From Bacteroidales bacterium (lineage in GTDB: Bacteria > Bacteroidota > Bacteroidia > Bacteroidales > F082): 64,000 bases of DNA. A program made the position numbers and the translations under genes. The stretch covers positions 52,176 through 116,175 of the forward strand of contig JAFRRS010000008.1 in NCBI GenBank assembly GCA_017427985.1. Direction: 5' to 3'. The notes under the pieces are model-generated. The model made no database searches and was not told the DNA's origin. It was given only the letters and a program-made list of their open reading frames with translations. Shown here piece after piece: positions 42,983-51,745 of this stretch (the first letter of the stretch is position 1; each line of letters starts with the position of its first letter).

Positions 42983-43246
42983 TTATTTTACTAAATCCGC
43001 GCTGGCTTTGAATTTCACAACTGTCTTAGGGGCAATAGTGATTTTTGCACCAGTTTGTGGATTACGGCCATTACGAGCCGGGCGCTTTATTGTTGACAAT
43101 GTGCCGAATCCGACCAATGAAATACGTTCACCATTACGGATTGCATCTGTTGCTGCGCAAATAAAAGCGTCGAGAGCTTTCTTAGCATCAACTTTTGTGA
43201 GGCCAGCTTTTTCAGCCATCACATTCACTAATTCTGCTTTATTCAT
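42983..43246 (-). CDS. HU-family DNA-binding protein
   Basis: This 87-residue nucleoid protein begins MNKAELVNVMAEKAGL, the usual HU start, and has the DNA-binding arm segment with the RNPQTG-type motif (RPARNGRNPQTGAKITI). HU dimers bend DNA and compact the chromosome. The longer frame would add 36 residues, partly very Phe-rich, across a -7 box (TATATTTG, minus, 43284-43291), so the short start is clear. It is flanked by a strong terminator. Confidence 0.93.
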   Translation of the reverse strand: MNKAELVNVMAEKAGLTKVDAKKALDAFICAATDAIRNGERISLVGFGTLSTIKRPARNGRNPQTGAKITIAPKTVVKFKASADLVK

Positions 43247-43283
43247 TTTGTAAGTTTTAATAAGTTTAAATTCTTTTGACATG

Positions 43284-43291
43284 CAAATATA
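43284..43291 (-). promoter_or_regulatory. -7 box for the HU gene
   Basis: TATATTTG on the minus strand, 37 nt before the HU start codon. Confidence 0.6.
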
Positions 43292-43354
43292 TAAATAAAA
43301 AAAGAAACAAAACAAATTTTTTTGAAAAAAATTAAAAAAAATGCTAAAGCACAA

Positions 43355-44320
43355 TTACTTAACGAGCTTCCAATCTTCTAAAATCCTCGTTCCTCTTAGG
43401 AATTCCGCAATAGGCATCTGTCTCTTTCCAGCCTGTTGAATTTCAATAATTCTAATACAAAAATCACTTAAAACGACCTCCAAAAACGTTTTTCCATCGG
43501 TTTTAAGCATATAAGGCTCACTATTTTGCGCTGATTTTGACGCTATTTCGGTCTCAAAAATCTTCAAATCCAGAATTTCGCCGTTCGGGTTTTGTATTTT
43601 TGCATGCGCCGCAGGATATGGTGACAGACCTCTCACAAAATTATATATGTCTTTTGCAGGCCTGCTCCAATCGATGTAACAATCTTCCTTGAAAATCTTC
43701 GGCGCGGGTTTCAACTCAATATTCTCCTGCTCAATTATTGCTTTCTGGCTCAAAGCATTCACCTTCCCCTCTTCTATCATTTTGATTGTCTCGACAATAA
43801 CCTTATTGCCCAATTTCATAAGCGTGTCATGAAGCTCACCAGCGTTCATCTTCTCTCCTATCGCAACTTTTTCCTTCATAATCATCGCGCCGGTGTCTAT
43901 TTCCTTATCAAGGAAAAACGTCGTGAGACCGGTCTCCGTTTCACCGTTCATTATCGCATGATTGATAGGTGCCGCTCCACGATACTGTGGGAGCAACGAT
44001 GCATGAAGGTTTATTGTTCCCTTTGGCGGCATGTTCCACACCACTTCCGGAAGCATCCTGAATGCAACCACAACGAACAAGTCGGCATTGAACGTTCTCA
44101 ATTGTTCGACGAATCCGTCGCCTTTCAGTCTCTCTGGCTGCAGCACTGGCAATCCGTATCGCAGAGCACATTCCTTAACTTCCGAGGCACGCATCTGTTT
44201 GCCGCGTCCGGCAGGTTTGTCGGGTGTTGTGACGACAGCAGCGACCTCATATCCTGCCGCCAATATAGCTTCAAGTTGCGAGGCTGCGAACTCCGGTGTT
44301 CCAAAATATATTATTCTCAT
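43355..44320 (-). CDS. fmt: Methionyl-tRNA formyltransferase
   Basis: Fmt formylates initiator Met-tRNA using 10-formyl-THF. The 321-residue protein has the catalytic core with NLHASLLPQYRGAAPI (Asn and His of the active site, about 108-123) and the downstream DTGAMI segment with its Asp. It also has the C-terminal OB-like tRNA-binding domain (YIDWSRPAKDIYNFVRGLSP, about 210). The start MRIIYFGTPEFAAS is the usual one. No -7 box lies between it and the upstream terminator at 44342, so its transcription may depend on read-through or an unrecognised promoter. HU lies downstream with its own promoter. Confidence 0.95.
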   Translation of the reverse strand: MRIIYFGTPEFAASQLEAILAAGYEVAAVVTTPDKPAGRGKQMRASEVKECALRYGLPVLQPERLKGDGFVEQLRTFNADLFVVVAFRMLPEVVWNMPPKGTINLHASLLPQYRGAAPINHAIMNGETETGLTTFFLDKEIDTGAMIMKEKVAIGEKMNAGELHDTLMKLGNKVIVETIKMIEEGKVNALSQKAIIEQENIELKPAPKIFKEDCYIDWSRPAKDIYNFVRGLSPYPAAHAKIQNPNGEILDLKIFETEIASKSAQNSEPYMLKTDGKTFLEVVLSDFCIRIIEIQQAGKRQMPIAEFLRGTRILEDWKLVK

Positions 44321-44341
44321 AGTCTTGTCATTTTATTAAAA

Positions 44342-44366
44342 ATGCCTGACTCAAAAGAATCAGGCA
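44342..44366 (-). terminator. Terminator or attenuator between the TPR gene and fmt
   Basis: An 11-bp stem (ATGCCTGA.TC / GA.TCAGGCAT) is followed on the minus strand by a T-run. It lies 36 nt after the TPR gene and 22 nt before fmt, so it ends the TPR transcript or attenuates fmt. Confidence 0.75.
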
Positions 44367-44401
44367 TAATATCCCACATGAATAAAACGTATTTCCTTAA
44401 A

Positions 44402-45094
44402 TTATTTTGCGAGTTTTGCCTCAGCGTATGCAATGTTTTTCTCAATACTGAAACCTTCATTGCTGTTTGGATAGTCAGCCTTGATGATTTTGTACATCTC
44501 CAATGCCTTCTGGTAGTTTTCAACCATTTCGTATGCATAGCCTGCTTTCATAAGCATCATCGGGCTTGTGAATGAGTTTGCTGATTCTTTGGCAGCTCTC
44601 TCATAGCATTTTGCCGCTTCAGCTGCGTTGTCAAGCTCCATATATGCGTCACCCATTGCGCCAGTTGCCAAAGGTTTTACGAGCTGGTCTTTACCCTTGA
44701 ACTCGCCGAGATATTTGACTGCATTGTTGAAGTCACCTGTGTTAAGATAGCAAATACCAGCATAGTATCTTGCGAGATTGCCGGCTTTTGTTCCACCATA
44801 ATCCTCGATGATATTGATGAAGCCAAGATTGTTGCCATCGCCATTGAGAGCCGTTGCATAATCGTCATTTTCGAAAAGTTGTTCAGCATGGAAGATAGCT
44901 GTCTGAGCTTCAGCCTCGCGAGGCTCATAAACAAATTTCTTCAATCCAAAAATAGCCAAAACAACCAATATAATAGCCGAAACAACTATTAAAATAGGTT
45001 TGCGATTCTCTTCAACAAACATTTCAGTCTTTCCTAATGTCGACTCAATTGATTCGAGACGTTCTTCGTCTTTCTGTACGTTTTCTTTTGCCAT
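44402..45094 (-). CDS. Single-pass membrane TPR protein
   Basis: This 230-residue protein has an N-terminal cytosolic segment, one transmembrane helix (about residues 33-50, PILIVVSAIILVVLAIFG) and TPR-like repeats (ARYYAGICYLNTGDFNNAVK, AGYAYEMVENYQKALEMYKI). The layout resembles YfgM/TPR_21 proteins, which assist periplasmic chaperones and BamB-like assembly, but the assignment is by architecture only. It has its own -7 box on the minus strand (TAAATTTG, 45120-45127). Confidence 0.8.
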   Translation of the reverse strand: MAKENVQKDEERLESIESTLGKTEMFVEENRKPILIVVSAIILVVLAIFGLKKFVYEPREAEAQTAIFHAEQLFENDDYATALNGDGNNLGFINIIEDYGGTKAGNLARYYAGICYLNTGDFNNAVKYLGEFKGKDQLVKPLATGAMGDAYMELDNAAEAAKCYERAAKESANSFTSPMMLMKAGYAYEMVENYQKALEMYKIIKADYPNSNEGFSIEKNIAYAEAKLAK

Positions 45095-45119
45095 ATCAAT
45101 AAAACATTTTTTCGAGCTG

Positions 45120-45170
45120 CAAATTTACGGATTTTTTATTTATGGAGAACAAAAAAAATAATTATATTTG
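45120..45170. promoter_or_regulatory. Divergent -7 boxes: TPR gene (-) and trmH (+)
   Basis: TAAATTTG on the minus strand (45120-45127) drives the TPR gene, and TATATTTG on the plus strand (45163-45170) drives trmH. The trmH leader is about 38 nt. Confidence 0.6.
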
Positions 45171-45214
45171 TAAAATTTTTATCACATACACTATTTTAGT
45201 TTAACTCATTCATT

Positions 45215-45907
45215 TTGAACGCAAAAGAACAAAAATTATACGAATTTCTATCCAATTACATAACGGAAGAAAGGAAACAGCGCTTCGAGCAGGTGTTGAA
45301 TTACAGGACTCGTCACCTCACAATAGTGCTTGAGGACATTTATCAGTCGCACAATGCGAGCGCGGTGTTGAGAAGCTGCGACTTGACCGGGGTTCAGGAC
45401 ATACACATCATCGAAAACAAATGGGTTTACGACATCAACCCGAACATTGTGGTGGGCAGCAGCAAATGGCTCGACCTTCACAAATACAACGTCAACGAGT
45501 TCAACACACCTGAAGCGTTCGATTTATTGCATAGCAAAGGCTATAAAATAGTCGCGACATGCCCGCACCAGAACGATTACACCCTTGACACTCTCCCACT
45601 CGACCAGCCTATCGCGGTGGTGTTCGGGACGGAAAAAACCGGTCTCACCGACTATGCACTTGAACATTCCGACATGTATGTGCAGATACCGATGCACGGC
45701 TTCACGGAGAGCTTCAACATCAGTGTTTCCGCGGCTTTGCTCATGTACACACTGACGCAACGACTTCACAAAAGCGACATCAACTGGCATCTCTCGGAAG
45801 AGGAGAAACAAGAGCTAAGACTCGACTGGACACGCAAATCCTTGAATCGTGTCAGGACTTTCGAAAATAAATTTTACGAAATTTTTCCAGAATTTTCGAA
45901 ACAATAA
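45215..45907 (+). CDS. trmH: tRNA (guanosine-2'-O-)-methyltransferase TrmH
   Basis: This 230-residue SpoU/SPOUT-family enzyme has the three knot motifs: NASAVLRSCDLTGVQDIHII (motif 1, about 47), VFGTEKTGLTDYAL (motif 2, about 135) and IPMHGFTESFNISVSAALLM (motif 3, about 155). Length and the basic C-terminal tail match TrmH, which methylates G18 in the D-loop of tRNAs. The start appears to be TTG at 45215: no ATG occurs in the N-terminal region, and a stop lies six codons upstream. A candidate small RNA follows. Confidence 0.88.
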   Translation: MNAKEQKLYEFLSNYITEERKQRFEQVLNYRTRHLTIVLEDIYQSHNASAVLRSCDLTGVQDIHIIENKWVYDINPNIVVGSSKWLDLHKYNVNEFNTPEAFDLLHSKGYKIVATCPHQNDYTLDTLPLDQPIAVVFGTEKTGLTDYALEHSDMYVQIPMHGFTESFNISVSAALLMYTLTQRLHKSDINWHLSEEEKQELRLDWTRKSLNRVRTFENKFYEIFPEFSKQ

Positions 45908-45917
45908 AAATAATTTG

Positions 45918-45998
45918 TATTTTTGCAATCCAGTGTGGCTGCGGTTGTTATAATTACACACCACAACACAACAGATTCAACCGCTCCACACCTTTTTT
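45918..45998 (+). ncRNA. Candidate small RNA with own promoter and terminator-like 3' end
   Basis: A -7 box (TATTTTTG, 45918-45925) follows the trmH stop. The next 65-70 nt contain long complementary arms: 45933-45947 (GTGTGGCTGCGGTTG) and 45978-45991 (CAACCGCTCCACAC), separated by a 30-nt AC-rich loop and followed by six T residues at 45993-45998. The next gene is on the opposite strand, so this promoter serves no protein gene. The structure differs from a plain terminator because of its long loop. The predicted transcript is about 70 nt. The family is not recognised. The alternative is a long-loop terminator of trmH. Confidence 0.5.
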
Positions 45999-46007
45999 AT
46001 TATTCAC

Positions 46008-47228
46008 TTAATCTTCAGCGAACAGTTTTATAATATTCATTATCACTTCCGAAGCTTTTTCCATGCTTTCGAGAGGCACATACTCCCATTTACCATGGAA
46101 ATTATGTCCTCCCGCAAAGATATTCGGACAAGGGAGTCCCATAAAACTCAGGTTAGCGCCGTCAGTACCGCCACGGATAGGCTGCACTTTCGGCTTCACG
46201 CCTGCCATCTCTATCGCCTTTATTGCTTTTTCGACAATAAAGTAATGAGGCTCAACCTCTTGGCGCATATTGTAATACTGGTCTTTAAGTTCCAAAGTCA
46301 CAACATTACCGTATTTTTTATTGATAAACTCGACTATTGAAGTCAAAAGTTCCTTCTTCGTTTCAAACTTTGCCCTGTCATGGTCACGGATGATATAGCC
46401 CATGTTTGTCTCCTCCACCGTTCCTGTAATATCTGTCAGATGGAAGAAGCCCTCATAGCCTTGAGTGAATGCAGGTCTCTGCTCCACTGGAAGCATCGCG
46501 TTGAGTTCCATCGCGATAAGCATGGAGTTGACCATCTTATCTTTGCCATAGCCAGGATGGATGTTGCTGCCCTGAACATGAATCTTTGCGCTTGCAGCGT
46601 TAAAGTTCTCATATTCCAGTTCGCCTATCTCACCACCGTCGATAGTGTAGGCATATTTCGCCCCGAATTTCTTGACATCAAACTTGGCGACACCACGACC
46701 AATTTCTTCATCAGGAGTGAAACCAATCTTTATCTCGCCGTGTTTGAACTCAGGATGTTCCATGATATACTGAGCCGCATACATAATAGCAGCCACGCCG
46801 CCCTTGTCATCTGCTCCAAGCAAAGTGGTTCCGTCAGTTGTGATGATTGTCTTCCCCACATATTGCTGCATCTCTGGAAATTCCGAAACTTTCAGATACA
46901 ATTCTTTTTCAGCGTTTAGCAATATGTCACCACCGCCGTAGTTCTCAATAATCTGAGGTTTAATATCCTTTCCCGAAGCATCTGGTGATGTGTCAACATG
47001 GGCTATAAATCCAATAGCAGGTATTTCATTACCGACATTCGACGGAATTGTCGCCATCACATAGCCATATTCATCCAAATCAGCTTTGATGCCCATATCC
47101 TGAAGCTCTTTCTGCAACATTTTGAGCAAATCGAACTCTCTCATGGCACTTGGCTGTGTCTCCGATTCCGGATCTGAAGTCGTCTCAACGGCGACATATC
47201 TCAAAAATTTATCCAATAACTTTTCCAT
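46008..47228 (-). CDS. pepT: Peptidase T (tripeptide aminopeptidase)
   Basis: This 406-residue M20B metallopeptidase releases the N-terminal residue of tripeptides in the cytosol. Metal-site motifs are present: HVDTSPDASG (about 80), TLLGADDKGGVA (about 135) and DEEIGRG (about 170). The C-terminal RGGTDGANLSFMGLPCPNIF is typical of PepT. It starts 6 nt after the OPT transporter stop, so transporter and peptidase form one operon: peptides imported by OPT would be degraded here. Confidence 0.95.
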   Translation of the reverse strand: MEKLLDKFLRYVAVETTSDPESETQPSAMREFDLLKMLQKELQDMGIKADLDEYGYVMATIPSNVGNEIPAIGFIAHVDTSPDASGKDIKPQIIENYGGGDILLNAEKELYLKVSEFPEMQQYVGKTIITTDGTTLLGADDKGGVAAIMYAAQYIMEHPEFKHGEIKIGFTPDEEIGRGVAKFDVKKFGAKYAYTIDGGEIGELEYENFNAASAKIHVQGSNIHPGYGKDKMVNSMLIAMELNAMLPVEQRPAFTQGYEGFFHLTDITGTVEETNMGYIIRDHDRAKFETKKELLTSIVEFINKKYGNVVTLELKDQYYNMRQEVEPHYFIVEKAIKAIEMAGVKPKVQPIRGGTDGANLSFMGLPCPNIFAGGHNFHGKWEYVPLESMEKASEVIMNIIKLFAED

Positions 47229-47234
47229 AATATT

Positions 47235-49241
47235 TTATTCTTCAATTTTTACACGTTTTGAATCCCAAATCATATAAATAATGATAGCGATATACATCAC
47301 TAAAGCTATCAACGATGCCCATGGTGTTGATGCGAACATAGAGCCATCGGCTGTCTTTGCCACCAAATCGACATTGGCGAACTTCATGATAGCGCTCACC
47401 ACGCCCATCAATGCGCCACCGGCAATGAATCCGGATGCGATGAGGGTTCCGCGGTCATAACGGGCTTTGTTAATCTTCTCATCTTTTGTGCGAGATGACA
47501 CGAACCATGACACCGCACCTCCTATGAGAAGCGGAATATTCAAGTCAATCGGGATAAACATACCGAGGGCGAACGGCAGTGCAGGCACTTTTATAAACGT
47601 GAGAATCAACGCAATGAGTGCGCCGATGCCATACAACAGCCATGGAGCGTTGCCGCCCGACATCATAGGCTCGATTACTGCCGACATGGCGTTTGCCTGA
47701 GGTGCGACGAGAGCGCCGTCACCAACGAAACCGTAAGCTTTGTTGAGAATCATGATAACGCCCGCCACCGTTGCCGAAGCCACCGCGACACCGACGAACT
47801 TCCAAATCTCCTGGTTTTTAGGTGTCGTTCCAATCCAATAACCAACTTTCAAATCGGTGATGAACGCGCCAGCCACTGCGAGTGCGGTACAAACAACGCC
47901 GCCGATTATCAATGCCGCCGTCATTCCAGCAGCACCGCTGAGACCTGCTGCCACCATCACCAATGAGGCGAGAATCAAAGTCATGAGTGTCATGCCGCTA
48001 ACTGGATTTGAGCCGACAATAGCGATTGCGTTTGCAGCCACCGTCGTAAACAGGAACGCTATCACAGCCACAACAAGGATTCCGATGGCGGCGTGCCCAA
48101 AGTTGCCAACGACACCGAAACGGAAGAACACAAAGGTAAGAAGCAGTATCACAACTATCCCGATGACTATGAATTTCATCGAAAGGTCATTTTGTGTGCG
48201 CTCAACGGTTTCGCCAGCCGACTTCTTGCCTTTAAACTCGTTGGCAGCCAGTCCAACCGACGACTTTATCACACCCCACGATTTGATGATGCTGATGACA
48301 CCAGCCATAGCGATGCCACCGATGCCGATGTGACGGGCGTAATCCTTGAAAATCACCTCCGGCGACAACTCCCCTATCGTTGACGCGATTCCTGTATTCA
48401 TCATATCGATGATGTCATTACCCCAAATCAGGTTCATGCCAGGAATGATGATAAACCACACCAACATAGAGCCGCAGCAGATGATGAATGCATATTTCAA
48501 GCCAATTATGTAACCGAGACCCAGCACTGCGGCACCCACATTAACCTTGAACATCAGTTTTACCTTGTCTGCAATTGCAGCTCCGAAAGATACAACTCTT
48601 GTTGAAATCGTTTCAGACCACCAACCGAACGTGGAAATTATGAAGTCATACAAACCGCCAATAAGTCCGCTTATCACAAGAAGCAGCGAGTCCTTGCCCA
48701 TTTTCTGTCCGCTGACAAGAACCTGCGTCGTTGCCGTAGCTTCCGGAAACGGGAATTTTCCATGTTGCTCCTTCACAAAATATTTACGGAAAGGTATCAG
48801 GAACAAGATGCCGAGCACACCACCGAGCAACGAGCTCAAGAACACCTGCATGTAGTTTATCTCAATATCATAACCTTTGCCTTGGAGGATATAAAGAGCA
48901 GGCAACGTAAAAATGGCACCCGCCACGACACCGCCCGAGCAGCCTCCAATAGACTGAATAATCACGTTTTGTGACAAAGCATCGTTTTTCCTTGCCACGT
49001 TCGACAGTCCGATGGCGATTATCGCGATCGGGATGGCGGCTTCAAACACCTGTCCCACTTTCAGTCCGAGATATGCAGCGGCTGCCGAGAAAAGCACCGT
49101 CATCAAAAGACCGACAACTACCGACCACACTGTCACCTCTTTATATTTCTTTTTCGGCGACAGAATCGGTTCATAAACCTCGCCTTCTTTCAGCTCCCGC
49201 TGAGCGTTTTCAGGCAATCCAAATTTTTCATTCTCTTCCAT
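47235..49241 (-). CDS. OPT-family oligopeptide transporter
   Basis: This 668-residue integral membrane protein has roughly 15 hydrophobic segments and the OPT signature near the N-terminus (ELTVWSVVVGLL-like EVTVWSVVVGLLMTVLFSAA at about 35, AYLGLKVGQVFEAAIPIAII). Bacterial OPT proteins of this size import small peptides or related solutes with protons. The adjacent pepT supports a peptide substrate. The gene starts 16 nt after the stop of the NtrC-type regulator, so regulator, transporter and peptidase appear to be one transcription unit. Confidence 0.9.
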   Translation of the reverse strand: MEENEKFGLPENAQRELKEGEVYEPILSPKKKYKEVTVWSVVVGLLMTVLFSAAAAYLGLKVGQVFEAAIPIAIIAIGLSNVARKNDALSQNVIIQSIGGCSGGVVAGAIFTLPALYILQGKGYDIEINYMQVFLSSLLGGVLGILFLIPFRKYFVKEQHGKFPFPEATATTQVLVSGQKMGKDSLLLVISGLIGGLYDFIISTFGWWSETISTRVVSFGAAIADKVKLMFKVNVGAAVLGLGYIIGLKYAFIICCGSMLVWFIIIPGMNLIWGNDIIDMMNTGIASTIGELSPEVIFKDYARHIGIGGIAMAGVISIIKSWGVIKSSVGLAANEFKGKKSAGETVERTQNDLSMKFIVIGIVVILLLTFVFFRFGVVGNFGHAAIGILVVAVIAFLFTTVAANAIAIVGSNPVSGMTLMTLILASLVMVAAGLSGAAGMTAALIIGGVVCTALAVAGAFITDLKVGYWIGTTPKNQEIWKFVGVAVASATVAGVIMILNKAYGFVGDGALVAPQANAMSAVIEPMMSGGNAPWLLYGIGALIALILTFIKVPALPFALGMFIPIDLNIPLLIGGAVSWFVSSRTKDEKINKARYDRGTLIASGFIAGGALMGVVSAIMKFANVDLVAKTADGSMFASTPWASLIALVMYIAIIIYMIWDSKRVKIEE

Positions 49242-49257
49242 AATAACAAACTATTTT

Positions 49258-50595
49258 TTACAGTTCAATATCGTAAAGATGCATTTTATTGTACAAAGTC
49301 TTGCGGTCGATTTGAAGCAAACGTGCCGCAACGGTCTTATTTCCTCTTGCTTTTCTGAGTGCAGCCACGATTTGTGTTTTCTCGTCACCAGGCTGCAATG
49401 CCATATCATTTTCGCTTGGAGCATTTTGCGGACGTCTTGATAAAACAGGCAGATTGTCGGCAGTAATCTCTTGGTTTTCAGCAAACAAAGCCGAGCGTCT
49501 TATCACATTTCTCAGTTCACGCAAATTGCCGTCCCATCGGTGTTGTTTCAAAACGTCTATCGCTTCTTTTGAAATACTCTTCACTTCTTTGCCAAGTTCT
49601 ATATTTGCCTGTTCAAGGAAATGATAGGCAAACTCCTCCAAATCGTCAAGTCTTTCGCGCAAAGGTGGAACTTCTATTGAAAACTCATTGATTCTATGAT
49701 ACAAATCCTGACGGAAACGTCCCTCTTCTATCGCCGACTCCAGGTCTTCATTGGTTGCTGCCACTATTCTCACGTCAACGTTGATGTCCTGAGCGGAGCC
49801 GACCGGACGCACTTTCTGTTCCTGAAGAGCTCTTAACAGCTGTTTCTGCACCTCATAAGGGAGGTTGCCGACCTCATCAAGGAATACGGTGCCGCCTTTT
49901 GCCTCCTCAAACACGCCTCTTTTATCAGCTATGGCAGATGTAAACGAGCCTTTCAGATGTCCGAAAAGCTCAGACGGGGCGAGTTCCATTGACAGACTGC
50001 CGCAGTCAACAGCAATAAAGGGCTTGTTTTTGCGGTTGCTCTGCTCGTGAATCATTCTCGCAACATATTCCTTGCCAGTACCGCTCTCACCAAGAATCAA
50101 CACCGACATTTTTGTTGGAGCCACAAGCGCGACATGAGTATATACCCTTTGTATCACGGGACTTTTACCTTTAACAAGCGTCTGCGACATCTCTTTTTCA
50201 GATGTCTTACGTTCCTGCTTTACCTCTTTGTTGTCTTGTTTGAGAGCCAGTTCTATCTTTTGCTGAAGCAGTTCCGGATTGATTGGTTTCTTGAGATAAT
50301 CGAACGCACCGAGTTTTATGGCATTCACTGCTGTCTGCACGTCAGCGTATCCTGTCATTATAATATAAGGTGTCATAATCTTCTTTTCCCTCAGGGAAGT
50401 AAGGAACATGATACCATCGCCGTCAGGTAGGCGCAAGTCGCTGAGAATAAGGTCGAATTGGGATGTTTTTGAGGCATTAAGAGCCTGCTCCAGATTCGAG
50501 ACAAGCACCGTTTCCCAACTGTTTTTCTGGAACCAGGTCCGCAGCATCACACCGAAAGCCACATCGTCGTCTACTATTAAAATCTTTTTTGACAT
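49258..50595 (-). CDS. NtrC-family sigma-54-dependent response regulator
   Basis: This 445-residue regulator has a receiver domain (1-120) with phospho-acceptor Asp53 (LSDLRLPDGDG) and Lys102/103, and an AAA+ activator domain (about 140-380). Walker A is GESGTGKE (169-176), Walker B is TVFLDE (236-241), and there is a C-terminal Fis-type HTH (GNKTVAARLLQIDRKTLYNK). The sigma-54 contact loop, normally GAFTGA, reads GSFTSA at 216-221, a double substitution. It precedes the OPT and pepT genes on the same transcript. The gene immediately upstream has a sigma-54 promoter and is a plausible target. Its cognate kinase is not adjacent. Confidence 0.93.
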   Translation of the reverse strand: MSKKILIVDDDVAFGVMLRTWFQKNSWETVLVSNLEQALNASKTSQFDLILSDLRLPDGDGIMFLTSLREKKIMTPYIIMTGYADVQTAVNAIKLGAFDYLKKPINPELLQQKIELALKQDNKEVKQERKTSEKEMSQTLVKGKSPVIQRVYTHVALVAPTKMSVLILGESGTGKEYVARMIHEQSNRKNKPFIAVDCGSLSMELAPSELFGHLKGSFTSAIADKRGVFEEAKGGTVFLDEVGNLPYEVQKQLLRALQEQKVRPVGSAQDINVDVRIVAATNEDLESAIEEGRFRQDLYHRINEFSIEVPPLRERLDDLEEFAYHFLEQANIELGKEVKSISKEAIDVLKQHRWDGNLRELRNVIRRSALFAENQEITADNLPVLSRRPQNAPSENDMALQPGDEKTQIVAALRKARGNKTVAARLLQIDRKTLYNKMHLYDIEL

Positions 50596-50617
50596 AACAA
50601 ATATTCTGCTCGTTCTG

Positions 50618-50625
50618 CAAAAATA
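50618..50625 (-). promoter_or_regulatory. -7 box for the regulator/OPT/pepT operon
   Basis: TATTTTTG on the minus strand, 22 nt before the regulator start codon. Confidence 0.55.
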
Positions 50626-50670
50626 AATATTTTATTTTTATCGTCGGCAAAAAATAGCAATAAAAAAATA

Positions 50671-50700
50671 GGAATCCGGCATCAGGCGATGTCGGATTCC
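50671..50700 (-). terminator. Terminator of the coiled-coil lipoprotein gene
   Basis: A 13-bp stem (GGAATCCGnCATC / GATGnCGGATTCC) with a 4-nt loop is followed on the minus strand by TATTTTTTTATT. It separates the lipoprotein gene from the regulator operon. Confidence 0.85.
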
Positions 50701-50727
50701 CGTAAATATTGAAAACGAGCAGAAAAA

Positions 50728-51588
50728 TTACTTGGTTTGTGCAACCAAATATCTTGATACACTCCAGAATGCCTCTGGACTTGTGATCTCTAATGTGACG
50801 ATCTTCTTACCTTCCTCGTTTGTACCTGGGACGAGTTCGTAAGAATCATTTGGATGGCTTGTGAGGACGACGACCTTCTTAGCAACGAATGTGATTGTTG
50901 CGAGGTCACGTTTGTCTGACTTTGTGAAGCACTCTGTAGGGACATCGTTCTTCAAAACGCTCTTTGCATTGAGCATGATGCCTTTTTCCTTGAGTTCCTT
51001 CTTTGTTGCGCCAATGTAGTAAACAGTGTTCATTTCGTTTGTCTGAGCGATCTTTTCACTGTTAAGGGTCTCGATCTGTGTGTTAGCGTTGCTGAGGTCG
51101 TTGTTGAGGTTCTCAACCTGTGTGTTCAAACCAGCGATCTGGCTGTCTTTCTCAACGATCTGAGCCTGGAGATTAGTAATCATCTCTTCTTTTTCAGCTA
51201 TCTGAGCCTGAAGTTTCTTGATCTGTGAGCGCAAATAAGTGTTGTTTTTGTTTGCTTTGGCAAGAACGTCGTTCAATGAATCCAAACGAGCGTGATTTGT
51301 TGCCATGACTTCTTTGAGCTGGAGGAGTTCTGACATGATCTGATCTCTGTCGCTGCCTTCCTGTTTGACCATAAGAATGCCTTCTGCGTCACGAATTGCC
51401 TGAAGATTGTTCTCAACTTCATTAAGAATACCTAATGTGGCGTTGAAATCATTTTCCATGTTAGCTTTTGCAACTTCAAGAGCTTCCTTCTCACTCTTTA
51501 AAGTCTGATACTTCTTTGAACTCTCAACGCATGAGCTTAAGATAAGAGCTACTAATGCTACTGATACAATTGTTAATGCTTTTTTCAT
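50728..51588 (-). CDS. Coiled-coil lipoprotein with a sigma-54 promoter
   Basis: This 286-residue lipoprotein has the lipobox LSSC (Cys20). Residues about 25-190 form a long heptad-patterned coiled coil (LQAQIAEKEEMITNLQAQIV; LNTQVENLNNDLSNANTQIE). The last 95 residues are a compact beta-rich domain (YYIGATKKELKEKGIMLNAK; YELVPGTNEEGKK). I do not recognise a named family; the domain order suggests a periplasmic envelope-spacing or scaffold protein. A sigma-54 -24/-12 promoter lies 46-62 nt upstream and a distal TAnnTTTG box further up. The NtrC-type regulator is encoded directly downstream and may control it. Confidence 0.82.
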   Translation of the reverse strand: MKKALTIVSVALVALILSSCVESSKKYQTLKSEKEALEVAKANMENDFNATLGILNEVENNLQAIRDAEGILMVKQEGSDRDQIMSELLQLKEVMATNHARLDSLNDVLAKANKNNTYLRSQIKKLQAQIAEKEEMITNLQAQIVEKDSQIAGLNTQVENLNNDLSNANTQIETLNSEKIAQTNEMNTVYYIGATKKELKEKGIMLNAKSVLKNDVPTECFTKSDKRDLATITFVAKKVVVLTSHPNDSYELVPGTNEEGKKIVTLEITSPEAFWSVSRYLVAQTK

Positions 51589-51633
51589 TTTTTATAATTT
51601 TAAAATTAGACTGTGCTAACGTAATGTGTTTGG

Positions 51634-51650
51634 TGCTAAAATCGTGCCAA
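51634..51650 (-). promoter_or_regulatory. Sigma-54 (-24/-12) promoter
   Basis: The minus strand reads TTGGCACGATTTTAGCA. GG and GC are exactly 10 bp apart, as required for RpoN promoters, and TGGCACG matches the -24 consensus fully; the -12 element TAGCA differs from TTGCA at one base. It lies 46 nt before the coiled-coil lipoprotein gene, giving a leader of about 35 nt. Confidence 0.75.
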
Positions 51651-51745
51651 ACTGTTTTTCATTTGATAATTTTTATTAACTACTTGATAATCAATAATAA
51701 TTAAATAATTCTCTCGTTTTCTCCCCTGTAAAAAACTGTGGAAAA

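Noticed and set aside
45905..46007. The inverted repeat after trmH as a simple terminator
   Set aside because: The 30-nt loop and the preceding -7 box fit a small RNA better. The terminator explanation is kept only as an alternative.
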